A stretch of 46,287 nt of DNA from a virus, in IMG/VR virus record IMGVR_UViG_3300043449_000651, positions 1 to 46,287 of that record; one strand, given 5' to 3'. Positions 26,294 to 35,525 of the stretch are shown piece after piece (position 1 is the first letter of the stretch; every line of letters starts with the position of its first letter). The notes beneath the pieces are model-generated. The model searched no databases. It worked only from the letters and a program-made list of their open reading frames with translations, and was not told where the DNA came from. The translations under genes were made by a program, and so were the position numbers.

Positions 26294-27172
26294 ATGAGCA
26301 CCAAGGGCTTTATGATGTTCGCTTACAACAACGAACAGTTGGACTACACTCAGCTGGCCCTTGTTGCGGCGTATGCATGTAAAAAGTATATGCCCGATAT
26401 CCCGGTTGTGCTTGTAACTAATCAAGCAAGTTTGGAGCAATGTAAAAATACACACGGCCAAGCAATTATGAATGCTGCCTGGGACGACATTATCCTAACC
26501 AATCCCGAATACGAACGTAATATGCGCTTACATCACGATGGCGCATACCACAGCTTCAACGCACAATTTACAAACACTAACAAGCATGACATTTACAATC
26601 TAAGTCCATTTGATGAAACTATTCTAATTGACACTGACTATCTATGCGGCAATGACAACTTGTCAAAACTATTTGGTAGCCAGTATGATGTTGCAATGTA
26701 TCGTGACGCTCGTAACTTGCAAATGCAAGAGCCATATACTACAGAACGCTGGTTGCACTATGCTGGTATTCGCATGTGGTGGAGTACTGTAGTTTATTGG
26801 CGAAAGAGCGAAGAAGCAGAGCACTTCTTTAATGTATGGACCGCAGTTAAAAAGAACTGGGAATACTATCGATTCTTGTACAAGTTTCCGGGTACATTAT
26901 ATCGCACAGACTACTCTGCTAGTATCGCCGCGCACATGGTTAATGGCTGGCAGGATGGTGGCTTCATCGGAGAGATTCCAAATTATATGCGCTACCAAGA
27001 CCAGCGTGATGACATTGTAGAAGTTAAGGGTCCTAACCATTGGGTAATGTTAAGCAACTTGCCTGAAGAATGGAAAAATATTGTAGTTGAAGTTCGCGGG
27101 GAAGATGTTCACATGATGAATAAGAAAAGTATTCTTCGTAACTACGAAAAGATCATGGAAGAACTAGCATGA
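26294..27172 (+). CDS. GT-A-like glycosyltransferase
   Basis: A 292-residue protein. It starts with a Rossmann-like strand (KGFMMFAYNNEQLDY), continues with IPVVLVTN and has ETILIDTDYL with a DTD motif at 113-115. This layout is that of GT-A-fold glycosyltransferases (GT8-like), where DxD binds the metal-nucleotide sugar. A Trp/Tyr-rich second half could form the acceptor site. The donor and acceptor cannot be told. It starts one base after the preceding gene, and its stop overlaps the next ATG (ATGA). As a late gene it may add sugar to virion proteins, DNA or the host envelope. Confidence 0.7.
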   Translation: MSTKGFMMFAYNNEQLDYTQLALVAAYACKKYMPDIPVVLVTNQASLEQCKNTHGQAIMNAAWDDIILTNPEYERNMRLHHDGAYHSFNAQFTNTNKHDIYNLSPFDETILIDTDYLCGNDNLSKLFGSQYDVAMYRDARNLQMQEPYTTERWLHYAGIRMWWSTVVYWRKSEEAEHFFNVWTAVKKNWEYYRFLYKFPGTLYRTDYSASIAAHMVNGWQDGGFIGEIPNYMRYQDQRDDIVEVKGPNHWVMLSNLPEEWKNIVVEVRGEDVHMMNKKSILRNYEKIMEELA

Positions 27173-27867
27173 CACTACACATTATTACGCCACAGGATTA
27201 CGATGACCATGCTAAAATTACATCAATGGATGCAAAGTTTGTCAATGCCTCTGTTGAAATTAACATTGTCAATGTAGAAAAAGATCCATACAGTCAGATT
27301 AAGCAACTTGCTACCCTTGATTTGAAAGCTGGAGACATTATTTGTTTAGCTGGAACATGCACACGCCAATCAACTGTGGCAGTTGCTGAACTTGCTGCCG
27401 CAAAGAAAATAAATCTCATGCCCGGAACAGGTACAGATCATCGCGGCGTTCCTATTGAGCCTCATAAAATAAATGCTCGTGCCGCAATTGAAAAAAATGA
27501 TATTACAGCTTGGCCCTATTTAATGGTCATTGGAGATCCGGAGTTGGCTAAAAAGAGTTTTGAGATCTTACCTGATTTAGATAGCACATTATACTGGCCT
27601 AACTATGTGCCGGAACCAGATCAAGTGCGGATTGAGCATTTGCTGGCCGTAGTAGCCGCAACAGGATTATGGGAAACTCCTGAATGGTTTAAAATTGTTG
27701 ATTTGTCTGTACGTGATCTAGAGCTTGCTCCGGTTATGTATGCAAGCCACATGTGGCATGATTGGATTGCCTTCTATCCTGCCAATGGAAACTTCAAACT
27801 TGAAAATCATTCACAGCTACACCCAGTCTGGTTAGCTGGTAGTACCAAGCCATTGGAATATTGGTAA
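27169..27867 (+). CDS. Unknown protein in the glycosyltransferase operon
   Basis: A 232-residue soluble protein with alternating strands and helices in the first half (DIICLAGTCTRQSTVAVAELAAAKKINL) and a Trp-rich second half (TLYWPNYVP, MWHDWIAFYP). No family was recognised. It overlaps the glycosyltransferase by four bases and is followed two bases later by another unknown gene. This suggests it works with, or on the product of, the enzyme before it. The Trp/Tyr-rich segments might bind carbohydrate, but no catalytic motif is evident. Confidence 0.6.
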   Translation: MTLHIITPQDYDDHAKITSMDAKFVNASVEINIVNVEKDPYSQIKQLATLDLKAGDIICLAGTCTRQSTVAVAELAAAKKINLMPGTGTDHRGVPIEPHKINARAAIEKNDITAWPYLMVIGDPELAKKSFEILPDLDSTLYWPNYVPEPDQVRIEHLLAVVAATGLWETPEWFKIVDLSVRDLELAPVMYASHMWHDWIAFYPANGNFKLENHSQLHPVWLAGSTKPLEYW

Positions 27868-27869
27868 TC

Positions 27870-28844
27870 ATGTCAGAGTTAAAGTTTGAAGTACGACGAC
27901 GGGAAAAGAAACGAGCAGAGTTTTGGTGTGTCAATTACGACGAGCATACAGGTAAGATAAAATCAATTGAGCCTGGCGATAGGCAAGTTGCTGGTGTGCT
28001 TATAGTTAACTATGCCCGCGTAAAGAAGATTCTTGCAGGTGAAAGTAATCAAAACGATTACAGAGTATCTCTCAATGAGAATCTTGGCGTACTTGATTTA
28101 GTAGATATAAGACGTCCGCTTGAGTATAAAAAGAAACAAGTGTACCGTGGATGGTTATCTGCGGCAGAATCAGAAACCTATACGCCAGCTTCGTTACGTG
28201 CGACACTTTTTGCAGACACTGGGCACATTCGATTTGAAGCAAGTCGAACTTGGACTACAAGAGTAAAAGATGGACTAGACAGAAACACAATGGCCGACAG
28301 TATTCCGTTTTTCATTAGCGATGCACAAGACCCGCATAACTTATTTGGTTTTGATTCAATTAACCTGGCTGAAGTCATCGAGCGCGGATTTTGGGAAAAG
28401 CGTCTATGGGCATTTATGGATCACGATATCATTCAAAAAATATTGTACCACGGTCAAGAAGTACGTATTAACATGCAACCTGTTGCAGACAGTTTTAACT
28501 TTGTGCGAGCTCAACAGCACTCTGAGTTTTCTGAAATCATTGACGAGCGCACGATCCTTAGTAGGACAGGTCCCGGAAAGCATCTTAGCGTATATTCCAA
28601 GAATGGTTCATTGTGGGTGCAAAGTCATTACTCAAAGGGTTGTGCAATTGATCAGATAACTGGTAATTTGTCAGTAGCAGTGCTATCAAGACCTGATCCA
28701 GATTTCTTTGTAGCATGGGCAGAACTTCCAGCACTAATGTTGCGCCAAGAACATCCGTTTGAATTGATTTCAAATTGGCCAGACCATGTGGTCCCAAGTT
28801 TGTTATATAAAGCTAACAACATAGATATCGGAGTACTCCAATGA
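27870..28844 (+). CDS. Unknown protein, possible virion or assembly component
   Basis: A 324-residue protein when started at the ATG at 27870; a TTG three codons upstream overlaps the previous gene and is less likely. The first 100 residues contain FWCVNYDEHTGKIKSIEPG and a beta-rich region, which resembles the start of some phage structural proteins. The rest mixes strands and helices. No enzyme motif was seen. The stop overlaps the next ATG (ATGA). It lies between glycosyltransferase-like genes, so it may be the protein they modify; that is speculation. Confidence 0.55.
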   Translation: MSELKFEVRRREKKRAEFWCVNYDEHTGKIKSIEPGDRQVAGVLIVNYARVKKILAGESNQNDYRVSLNENLGVLDLVDIRRPLEYKKKQVYRGWLSAAESETYTPASLRATLFADTGHIRFEASRTWTTRVKDGLDRNTMADSIPFFISDAQDPHNLFGFDSINLAEVIERGFWEKRLWAFMDHDIIQKILYHGQEVRINMQPVADSFNFVRAQQHSEFSEIIDERTILSRTGPGKHLSVYSKNGSLWVQSHYSKGCAIDQITGNLSVAVLSRPDPDFFVAWAELPALMLRQEHPFELISNWPDHVVPSLLYKANNIDIGVLQ

Positions 28845-29812
28845 AAACCCCAATTACAGAATTTGACGTAGTGTTTATTAGCTACGACGAACCAAATGCA
28901 GATGAGAATTATGCAGACTTGCTAGAAAAGTGTCCGTGGGCCAAACGCAGTCATGGCGTGTATGGTAGCGATGCTTGCCATAAGGCGGCTGCAAAACTAG
29001 CCGAAACAGAACGCTTTATCACAATCGACGCTGATAACAAAGTCCGTCCAGACTTCTTTGAAATGGAGTTGGATCTAACTAAGTTTGATCGCAGTGACGT
29101 ATTAAGCTGGAGTGGTAAGAACGTTATCAATGGACTTGTGTATGGCAATGGTGGTGTAAAACTTTGGCCCAAAAAAGTTGTGGAACAAATGCGTACACAC
29201 GAAGCAGTTGATAGCGGCGCAGGTGCAGTTGACTTTTGTTGGGATATTCACTACCATCAACTAAACAACATTTATTCAGACGTTTACAATAACTCTACTC
29301 CATATCAAGCATATCGTGCTGGTTTTCGTGAAGGTGTCAAGTTAGCATTGCACGATGGTAAGCCAATGGACTGGCGCCAGATTGCCTCCCGCAATAACTT
29401 TAAGAATCATCGCAGACTGTTAGTCTGGATGAGTGCTGGCCAAGACGTTCAAAATGGATTGTGGGCCATGTATGGTGCTCGACTAGGTTGCTATCTAACT
29501 AACCTACGCAAAGATTGGGATTACAAGTTGGTGGCAGACTTTGAATGGCACAATCAATACTGGGCAGAAACAGTTATGCCAATGTTTGCTGGTAACGAAG
29601 AAACATGCCCAGTGTCAAAGTACCACTGGAGCAAAACAGCACTTATGGCTGAAACTGTAAAGTTGGGCAAACTACTTCGTCAAGAATTAAAATTAGATAT
29701 TGCCGAACTTGATGAAGCTGGTAGCAGATTCTTTAAGGCAAGTTTCTTTAATCCACATCGTTTAGCACCACACATTAAAGAAAGTGATGTTGAACAGTTT
29801 ATCGCTGAGTAA
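28841..29812 (+). CDS. DADN-motif glycosyltransferase-like protein, copy 1 of 3
   Basis: A 323-residue protein. The N-terminal part resembles a GT-A fold: VVFISYDEPNADENY at about 10-24, HGVYGSDACHKAA at 38-50 and TIDADN at 61-66, the place of the metal-binding DxD. Then come NGLVYGNGGVKLW and FREGVKLAL. Two following genes share these landmarks, so the three arose by duplication. The phrase SYDEPNAD with a DADN motif is found in phage GT2-like proteins. The probable role is sugar transfer using a nucleotide sugar; the substrate is unknown. It overlaps both neighbours by a start/stop. Confidence 0.65.
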   Translation: MKTPITEFDVVFISYDEPNADENYADLLEKCPWAKRSHGVYGSDACHKAAAKLAETERFITIDADNKVRPDFFEMELDLTKFDRSDVLSWSGKNVINGLVYGNGGVKLWPKKVVEQMRTHEAVDSGAGAVDFCWDIHYHQLNNIYSDVYNNSTPYQAYRAGFREGVKLALHDGKPMDWRQIASRNNFKNHRRLLVWMSAGQDVQNGLWAMYGARLGCYLTNLRKDWDYKLVADFEWHNQYWAETVMPMFAGNEETCPVSKYHWSKTALMAETVKLGKLLRQELKLDIAELDEAGSRFFKASFFNPHRLAPHIKESDVEQFIAE

Positions 29813-30687
29813 TGTTAGATATCTTTTTCATCTCAATGGGCGAAGAAGGCAGCGAAGCCAATTGGCAACGCTTGCTTCAACTTGCGCCTACAGCAAAGCG
29901 TGTTGATAACGTAAAAGGCATTTACGAAGTACATCGTGCGTGTGCTCAGTTAAGCACAACAAAAAACTTTTATGTAGTTGATGCTGATGCATGGGTTCTT
30001 GATGGATTTAAATTCCATTGGGAGCCAGACGCCAATACGTTACATTGGGGAATTCCAGAACCCGAGTGTGTATTAGTTTGGCCAAGTCGTAATGCAGTGA
30101 ATGGTCTGGAGTATGGCTATGGTGGCATCAAGATGTTCCCACAAGCACCATTCTTAGAAGATAAGCAATGGCGCATTGACCTATCTACAACAATTGGCCG
30201 CGCCACAGTTAGCAAAGAACAAGTCAGTTGCGAAACACGGTTTAATGCTACGCCTGAAACAGCCTGGATAGGTGCATTCCGCGAATGCGCTAAACTTGCA
30301 TCATTGAACATGATTAAAAGCCGTGTTCGTAAAGCGGTTGCAAGTAGAAACGAAGAATTGCAAAAACTGTCAGATCATGTGGCGCAACAATCAGACTGGA
30401 CCCCAGAGAAACGTGCAACGTATCGTAAGGTGCAAACTGTATTGATTGCTGATCGCTACAATCATGAATCAAACATTTACTCTTACTGGGCAGAAATTGA
30501 CGAATGTAGTCGTCGTAGATTACATTGGGCCACAGTGGGCTGGGAAGCACACAATGGAAAATACAGCGTACTTGGCGCACAGGCTGGATCTCGATTTGGA
30601 CTACAGTACAGCGACGATCTAAGCATGCTTGATAAAATTAACGACTGGGACTGGTTGCAAGGAGAATTTAAAAATGTCAATGTTTAA
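29812..30687 (+). CDS. DADA-motif glycosyltransferase-like protein, copy 2 of 3 (divergent)
   Basis: A 291-residue paralogue of the preceding gene. Shared landmarks are FFISMGEEGSEANWQRLL, VKGIYEVHRACA and YVVDADAW (DADA at 57-60), followed by NAVNGLEYGYGGIKMFP. Asn of DADN is replaced by Ala, and the SYDEPNAD signature is changed to SMGEEGSE. It may therefore have altered or lost catalytic activity, or use another donor. The ATG overlaps the preceding stop by one base (TAATG). The trio order with overlaps implies joint expression. Confidence 0.65.
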   Translation: MLDIFFISMGEEGSEANWQRLLQLAPTAKRVDNVKGIYEVHRACAQLSTTKNFYVVDADAWVLDGFKFHWEPDANTLHWGIPEPECVLVWPSRNAVNGLEYGYGGIKMFPQAPFLEDKQWRIDLSTTIGRATVSKEQVSCETRFNATPETAWIGAFRECAKLASLNMIKSRVRKAVASRNEELQKLSDHVAQQSDWTPEKRATYRKVQTVLIADRYNHESNIYSYWAEIDECSRRRLHWATVGWEAHNGKYSVLGAQAGSRFGLQYSDDLSMLDKINDWDWLQGEFKNVNV

Positions 30688-31645
30688 TGTTAAACCAAAG
30701 AAACAAAATACAAGAACTACCTTTGCAGATATCCCTGTTGTATTTTTAAGTTTCGACGAACCAAATGCTGATGCACATTGGAACTTATTACAACAAGTAG
30801 TTCCGCATAAACGAATTGCTCGTGTGCATGGAGTAAAAGGATTTGATGCTTGCCATAAGGCGGCTGCTGATAGTTTTCCAGGTAGTGACTATGTTATTAC
30901 AGTAGATGCAGACAATCAAGTTGATCCAAAGTTTTTTACTAAATCACTGCCACAAAACATGAACGGGCAGGTCAGCTTCACATGGGGCGGCCGTCAAGTC
31001 ACAAACGGACTTATGTATGGTAATGGTGGTTTAAAGATGTGGAGCACTGAACACTTGTCTAACATGAAGAGTCACGAGCTTGCTGACGAAGAACGTGATG
31101 CAGTGGATTTTTGCTGGGACTTTCAACGCTACAAAGAACTACCAGGATGCTGGAGCAACGTACATACAAACGGTAGTGCTTATCAAGCATTTCGTGTAGG
31201 CTTTCGCGAAGGTGTAAAGCTGTCAATGGAGCAAGGTCGTTTGCTTGCATTTGATGAGTGGAGTACCACAATGCACGCCGCAAACTATCAACGCCTGCTA
31301 ACATGGATGACCATTGGTCGAGACATTGAGCACGGCATTTGGAGTATATACGGCGCACGTCTTGCTGTTAAGATGTTACAGTATGACAACTTTGACTTTG
31401 TAAACATTCGAGATTATGATTGGTTCCGCGACTTCTTTAACACACATAAAGATGCAGATCCAGTTAAGGGTAGCAAGAGCCTGGGCAAACGTATCAGCGA
31501 TGGATTAGGCTGGATACTGCCAGATTTTGACGCAGAGCAAAGTGCATTTATCAAGCAAACACAATTGCACCCCGACAAGCCATTGACATATGAAGATGTT
31601 GAATGGCGTACAAATTTAAGTTTATATGGATGGTTCCGTGGATAA
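30674..31645 (+). CDS. DADN-motif glycosyltransferase-like protein, copy 3 of 3
   Basis: A 323-residue paralogue. VVFLSFDEPNADAHW (22-36), VHGVKGFDACHKAA (51-64), TVDADN (76-81) and NGLMYGNGGLKMW follow the same order as in copy 1. The ATG at 30674 has GGAG ten bases upstream and is chosen over an ATG at 30629 that would overlap the previous gene by 59 bases. It keeps the DADN motif, so it is likely active. Copies 1 and 3 are the most alike. It overlaps the next gene by 20 bases. Confidence 0.65.
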   Translation: MSMFNVKPKKQNTRTTFADIPVVFLSFDEPNADAHWNLLQQVVPHKRIARVHGVKGFDACHKAAADSFPGSDYVITVDADNQVDPKFFTKSLPQNMNGQVSFTWGGRQVTNGLMYGNGGLKMWSTEHLSNMKSHELADEERDAVDFCWDFQRYKELPGCWSNVHTNGSAYQAFRVGFREGVKLSMEQGRLLAFDEWSTTMHAANYQRLLTWMTIGRDIEHGIWSIYGARLAVKMLQYDNFDFVNIRDYDWFRDFFNTHKDADPVKGSKSLGKRISDGLGWILPDFDAEQSAFIKQTQLHPDKPLTYEDVEWRTNLSLYGWFRG

Positions 31646-32804
31646 AAATGCAGAATTAAGATCAGCGTTATTGTACTTCACTGACGAAGCAATTGGATAC
31701 CGTCACAGTATTCATTTCCTGCATCGCTGGATTGAAACAGGCGAGCAAGCTGAGTTAGAGGGCTTGATCCTCGAAGTTGGTCGTGAAAACTTTGTCGATT
31801 TACAACCATTGCTTGACACAGTAAAGGATTCTGCTAATACAAACGGAATAGTAGCTTTACAAAATTTTATTAAAATCAATGGGATTTACAATTATGACAA
31901 TCCAGAAATAAAAATTGCACCTCCGCCTGATCTCGACAATAGTGTTGCACAATATGTTGAAGGCAACGCTTGGGTAATGCACGCCTGGGTTGAAGCGAAT
32001 ACACATAGAAATGTAACGCCGTATTATTCAATTGCTAAAGCATACGGGATTTTTCAAGAGGCTCGCGAAAACTTTATTAAGATTTTTGATCTATTAGAAC
32101 TTATGTTTGGTAAAAACGTTACATTGTTTTCAGCAGTACGAGATAACGATATAGTGTTGCTAGGCAACTTGTTGAGTAATTATTACCCTGGTTGCAGTAA
32201 GCATATCAATAGGCTTGCACAATCTGTTGCTGAGCACCCAGACTTAAATTGGAAAGACGCATTAAGCAGAAACCAAATTAAAAGTAAGATGTGGTTAATC
32301 GAACAATTGGATACACTTAAAGTATTGCCAAAGCCGCGCAAGTATGCAACTGACGAATCTTCTAATGTATTATTAGTAGGCGGTTGGGTTGGTATGTTAA
32401 GTTTCTTAGCCGATATGAAAGGCAAGTTTCTAGATGTAGTAACCAATATTGATATTGACGAGTCTGTGCATGGTGCATCATCTGATTTAAATTCCATTAC
32501 TAATTCGACATTTAGAACTAGCAACAGAGATGTAAGAAAATTAAACATTGCAAAGTATAACAAGCCATTGGTAATTGACACTATTGTTGAACACTTTACA
32601 GATCACGGGGAATGGGTTAAAACTCTGCCCAAGAAGGCTATGATTGTACTGCAAGGTAACGATATGTTTGATGTACCTGATCATGTGAATTGCCACAAAA
32701 CATTAGAAGAGTTTATTGCGTCATGTGGGTTAAATAACATTATCTGGTCTGGAGAATTGAATCTCTATAAATGTACCAGATATATGGCCATTGGTACTAC
32801 ATGA
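31626..32804 (+). CDS. Methyltransferase-like protein with unknown N-terminal domain
   Basis: A 392-residue protein. Residues about 247-392 resemble a class I SAM-dependent methyltransferase: NVLLVGGWVGML at 247-258 in the place of the glycine-rich motif I, NIDID at 274-278 as the acidic end of strand 2, NRDVRKL at 300-306 and IDTIVEHF at 317-324. The first 240 residues are helical with no recognised family. A target cannot be named; the neighbours suggest a sugar or small-molecule acceptor. It starts inside the preceding gene and its stop overlaps the following ATG (ATGA). Motif I is atypical (GGWVG rather than GxGxG), so the call is moderate. Confidence 0.55.
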   Translation: MDGSVDKNAELRSALLYFTDEAIGYRHSIHFLHRWIETGEQAELEGLILEVGRENFVDLQPLLDTVKDSANTNGIVALQNFIKINGIYNYDNPEIKIAPPPDLDNSVAQYVEGNAWVMHAWVEANTHRNVTPYYSIAKAYGIFQEARENFIKIFDLLELMFGKNVTLFSAVRDNDIVLLGNLLSNYYPGCSKHINRLAQSVAEHPDLNWKDALSRNQIKSKMWLIEQLDTLKVLPKPRKYATDESSNVLLVGGWVGMLSFLADMKGKFLDVVTNIDIDESVHGASSDLNSITNSTFRTSNRDVRKLNIAKYNKPLVIDTIVEHFTDHGEWVKTLPKKAMIVLQGNDMFDVPDHVNCHKTLEEFIASCGLNNIIWSGELNLYKCTRYMAIGTT

Positions 32805-33319
32805 TATCTGACAAACGATTTAAACGATACGATTTCCTTGTTGATTTGGTTAGATTAAAAGAGGAAGCATACACTCTAATGTATGACTATCCAAATGGAG
32901 TCTATCATACTCAGTGCTCATTGCAAACAGACGGATCAGATGACTGGGCTTCTGGAATTGGTTCAAAGCCGGACGTTGACGAATCTATTTGGGATAAACT
33001 GCACCCTAAATTAGTAGGCACCTGGTGGGAGGAGTTTTTTGCTACTCTTCCCTTTAAAGTATACCGAGCTCGTCTGCTGACTATTCAGCCGCGCACTTGC
33101 TACAGCTTGCACGTTGATCGAACACCGCGAATACATATTGCTATCGAAACCAACCCACAAGCACGTTTTATTTTTGTTAATCCTCCAGCAGTACGTTTTA
33201 TACCAGCAGACGGGCATATCTGGTGGGTTGATACTACCAAAGAACATTCAGCAATGAATGGCAGTATGAAGCCTAGAATTCATTTTGTTGCTTGCTTGGA
33301 TAACACGGACCCAGATTAA
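32801..33319 (+). CDS. 2-oxoglutarate/Fe(II) oxygenase-like protein
   Basis: A 172-residue protein from the ATG at 32801, which overlaps the methyltransferase-like stop (ATGA). SLHVD at 102-106 gives an HxD pair, and KEHSAMN at 147-153 followed by RIHFV at 159-163 gives the distal His (H149) and the Arg (R159) expected for 2-oxoglutarate binding. The IWWVDTTKEHSAMNG phrase resembles the aspartyl/asparaginyl hydroxylase-type cupins. It probably hydroxylates a protein, lipid or small molecule. The family is inferred from the spaced metal ligands. Confidence 0.65.
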   Translation: MISDKRFKRYDFLVDLVRLKEEAYTLMYDYPNGVYHTQCSLQTDGSDDWASGIGSKPDVDESIWDKLHPKLVGTWWEEFFATLPFKVYRARLLTIQPRTCYSLHVDRTPRIHIAIETNPQARFIFVNPPAVRFIPADGHIWWVDTTKEHSAMNGSMKPRIHFVACLDNTDPD

Positions 33320-33334
33320 GTCATACATACAGGT

Positions 33335-33949
33335 ATGACATTAGAAGTTATTCATACCTGCGCCGAACACTTTAGTAGTATAGAGTCACTATACCAAGAC
33401 TTCTTAGCAGAAATTGCCAACGATCCGTTGCCAGCAATGGTTAATATGGGTTATGATCTTCCTGCGGGCCTTGGGTACATTGTTAATAATAAAACCCGCT
33501 GGACAGAAAAAACAGGCCAAATTGACCTGTTGCTAGACGATGGTAAAATTGTAGGCATTAGTGCAGTTGAAACAAGCTCGCTTTCGGGAGCATTTGGCAG
33601 TGGCGGCAATCGTTGCTGGTTATTGCCAAAGTATCGTGTCCATAACGAAATTACAAAGTACCTATTAGCGTCAAACTTGCAATGGTGCAAAGAACGTGGT
33701 CATGTAGGTATGATTTTAACATTCAATGATTATAACAAGTGGATCTATACTACAATCAAGCGTCGAGTGCAAGGTCAAGCTGGAGCATTAGGTCCAGTCT
33801 GGAGTGCCTGGTGGAATGATTGTGTTCCTTTTGAACGCCAGTTAAATGTTTTTAACACACCTCAATGGGCAGTAGTAAAACCAATTGCCGGCATTGAAGC
33901 AGTACTTGATGGCATGAATAACATTGATCGAGAATTTGGGATAGCATGA
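33335..33949 (+). CDS. Possible GNAT-type acyltransferase
   Basis: A 204-residue protein. It has a beta-hairpin KIVGISAVETSSL (about 70-82), then LLPKYRVHNEITKYLLASNL and a strand GHVGMILTFN. This order resembles the acyl-CoA-binding core of GNAT acetyltransferases, though the usual Q/RxxGxG/A is not evident. The region upstream of the ATG has TACATA and five bases before ATG, a weak variant of the late motif. It overlaps the PP-loop gene by four bases, a pairing that suggests a two-step acyl or amide transfer. The family call is tentative. Confidence 0.45.
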   Translation: MTLEVIHTCAEHFSSIESLYQDFLAEIANDPLPAMVNMGYDLPAGLGYIVNNKTRWTEKTGQIDLLLDDGKIVGISAVETSSLSGAFGSGGNRCWLLPKYRVHNEITKYLLASNLQWCKERGHVGMILTFNDYNKWIYTTIKRRVQGQAGALGPVWSAWWNDCVPFERQLNVFNTPQWAVVKPIAGIEAVLDGMNNIDREFGIA

Positions 33950-34896
33950 TTATAAACACAGAACGTTCGCATTTAAAATATTGGTACGGTAATGACCGTA
34001 ACCAAATATGGCGCAAGGATAATTTAGAAACAACATCGATGAGCGTAGGTGGTTGTGTTCGCAAGCCAATGAGCTTTAAAGCAGAGCTGATTAGAACTGC
34101 CCGCATACTAAACAAAACGTATCCAGACTTAACTATTTTTCTAAGCGGCGGATTAGACAGCGAAATGGCACTGCAAAGTTTCTTATCAGCTGGCATTACT
34201 CCACGCATTGTTACTATTAGATTCCCTGACGATAAGAATATACATGACATTGGCCCAGCTATGCGAATGTTAGATCACATGGGATTGAAGTATACAGTCA
34301 TTGATGTAGACCCAGAAGAGTTTGTAATGAGCGGAGAAGCATTTGAAATTGGCGCTCGTTACCAAGGGTACAGTTTCTATCAACAACTTCTTATGAAGGT
34401 GGCACTTGATTACAATGCGCCAATGATTACAATTGATGAAATTGAATTAGAAAAGCTGCCTAGTATTAACTGGGAAACTGGCGAACATTATGACCGTTGG
34501 GCGTTCTTAAAGAAAGAAGACCAAGATGGCGTGTGGCGTAGATTTGCTGATGCAACTGGCATTCCAGCACTAAACAACTTTTACAGTTATAGTCCAGAAT
34601 CTATTTTATCATTCTTGCAACTGCCAACAGTGGATGATTTAGTAAATGATCAGATTCCGGGCAAGCTGGGATGGACAAGTAGTAAAATGAAAATTTATTC
34701 GCATCTTGGATACAACTTTAGAAAACGCCCAAAGTGGCATGGAGTTGAAAATTATATGCACTTGTGGGACTATGTACGATACAATGTCTATGCCAAGTCA
34801 AACCTAAACTTTGATGAGCGTAACTATGTTATGCCCATTGACGAACTAAGACAAAATTTAATTAACGGAGTAGAGACAGTATGCAATATAGCCTAA
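33946..34896 (+). CDS. PP-loop ATPase (asparagine synthase-like)
   Basis: A 316-residue protein with FLSGGLDSE (65-73), the pyrophosphate-binding PP-loop of the N-type ATP pyrophosphatase family (asparagine synthase, NAD synthase, tRNA thiolation enzymes). The loop is followed by a Rossmann-type strand (ITPRIVTIRFPD). It lacks the N-terminal glutaminase domain, so ammonia or another nucleophile would have to come from elsewhere. It activates a carboxylate or similar group by adenylation. It stands between two putative acyltransferases and ahead of a desaturase in the same coupled operon. Substrate unknown. Confidence 0.75.
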   Translation: MIINTERSHLKYWYGNDRNQIWRKDNLETTSMSVGGCVRKPMSFKAELIRTARILNKTYPDLTIFLSGGLDSEMALQSFLSAGITPRIVTIRFPDDKNIHDIGPAMRMLDHMGLKYTVIDVDPEEFVMSGEAFEIGARYQGYSFYQQLLMKVALDYNAPMITIDEIELEKLPSINWETGEHYDRWAFLKKEDQDGVWRRFADATGIPALNNFYSYSPESILSFLQLPTVDDLVNDQIPGKLGWTSSKMKIYSHLGYNFRKRPKWHGVENYMHLWDYVRYNVYAKSNLNFDERNYVMPIDELRQNLINGVETVCNIA

Positions 34897-35525
34897 TGCC
34901 GATGACATTTGATCATTTGCCAGGACTTGTGGAGTTTGCAGAGCATATCTATGCACATACAGATCCAGACAAGTACCCAGATTTTAAAATCTCAAACGAC
35001 ATCGACGATGCTGAAAAACGTAGAAAGTTCTTTTCAGCGTTTATGTTACCAAGCACGTTTAACAACTATAATATTAGGCAGTCATATGCTTTAGTTGATG
35101 AGCACGGAGTGTATCAAGCTGCCGTTGGTGTTAAGCGTTGGGCTCATATGCCAAGTTGGAGTTTAAGCTGGTTGCTAAGTCCTAGTATGGGAGTAAAGTT
35201 TATCCCAGTATTTAGAACGATTATTGCAGAGCTTTGTAAGGTACACGAAGCCGCAGGTATGAACGAGTTTTATGTGAGTTACCCGTCACATCGCGAAGCC
35301 GCATACAGTAAGATTATGTTACCCGTTCGCGAAAACTATTATAGTTTTGTAGAGTGTACTATTGAAGCAAACACACGAAGTCACTATAGTTTTATCCACG
35401 AACTAATGGGGCATGCGCTACATCCACACGATATGAACCTGCGAAGATATATACTACGCAGAGAAAACACATTACCGCCAAGCCAGGGAGGCACGGCAAT
35501 CCCTTTAAGTAAAGCTACTTCATGA
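34881..35525 (+). CDS. Possible GNAT-type acyltransferase
   Basis: A 214-residue protein whose start overlaps the PP-loop gene by 16 bases. It opens with a GNAT-like beta1-helix (YSLMPMTFDHLPGLVEFAEH), has a central hydrophobic strand-turn (QAAVGVKRW) and a later segment AAGMNEFYVSYPSHREAAY that fits the beta5-helix of GNAT enzymes. No canonical acetyl-CoA loop is visible, so it may be a distant or modified member. The stop overlaps the desaturase ATG. It is likely to transfer an acyl group to, or recognise, the product of the PP-loop enzyme. Confidence 0.45.
   Translation: MQYSLMPMTFDHLPGLVEFAEHIYAHTDPDKYPDFKISNDIDDAEKRRKFFSAFMLPSTFNNYNIRQSYALVDEHGVYQAAVGVKRWAHMPSWSLSWLLSPSMGVKFIPVFRTIIAELCKVHEAAGMNEFYVSYPSHREAAYSKIMLPVRENYYSFVECTIEANTRSHYSFIHELMGHALHPHDMNLRRYILRRENTLPPSQGGTAIPLSKATS

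Noticed and set aside
33324-33337. TACATA-N5-ATG before the GNAT-like gene as another late promoter
   Set aside because: Two changes from TATAAATA-like sites and an AGG close to the ATG make it too weak; noted only as a possible variant.
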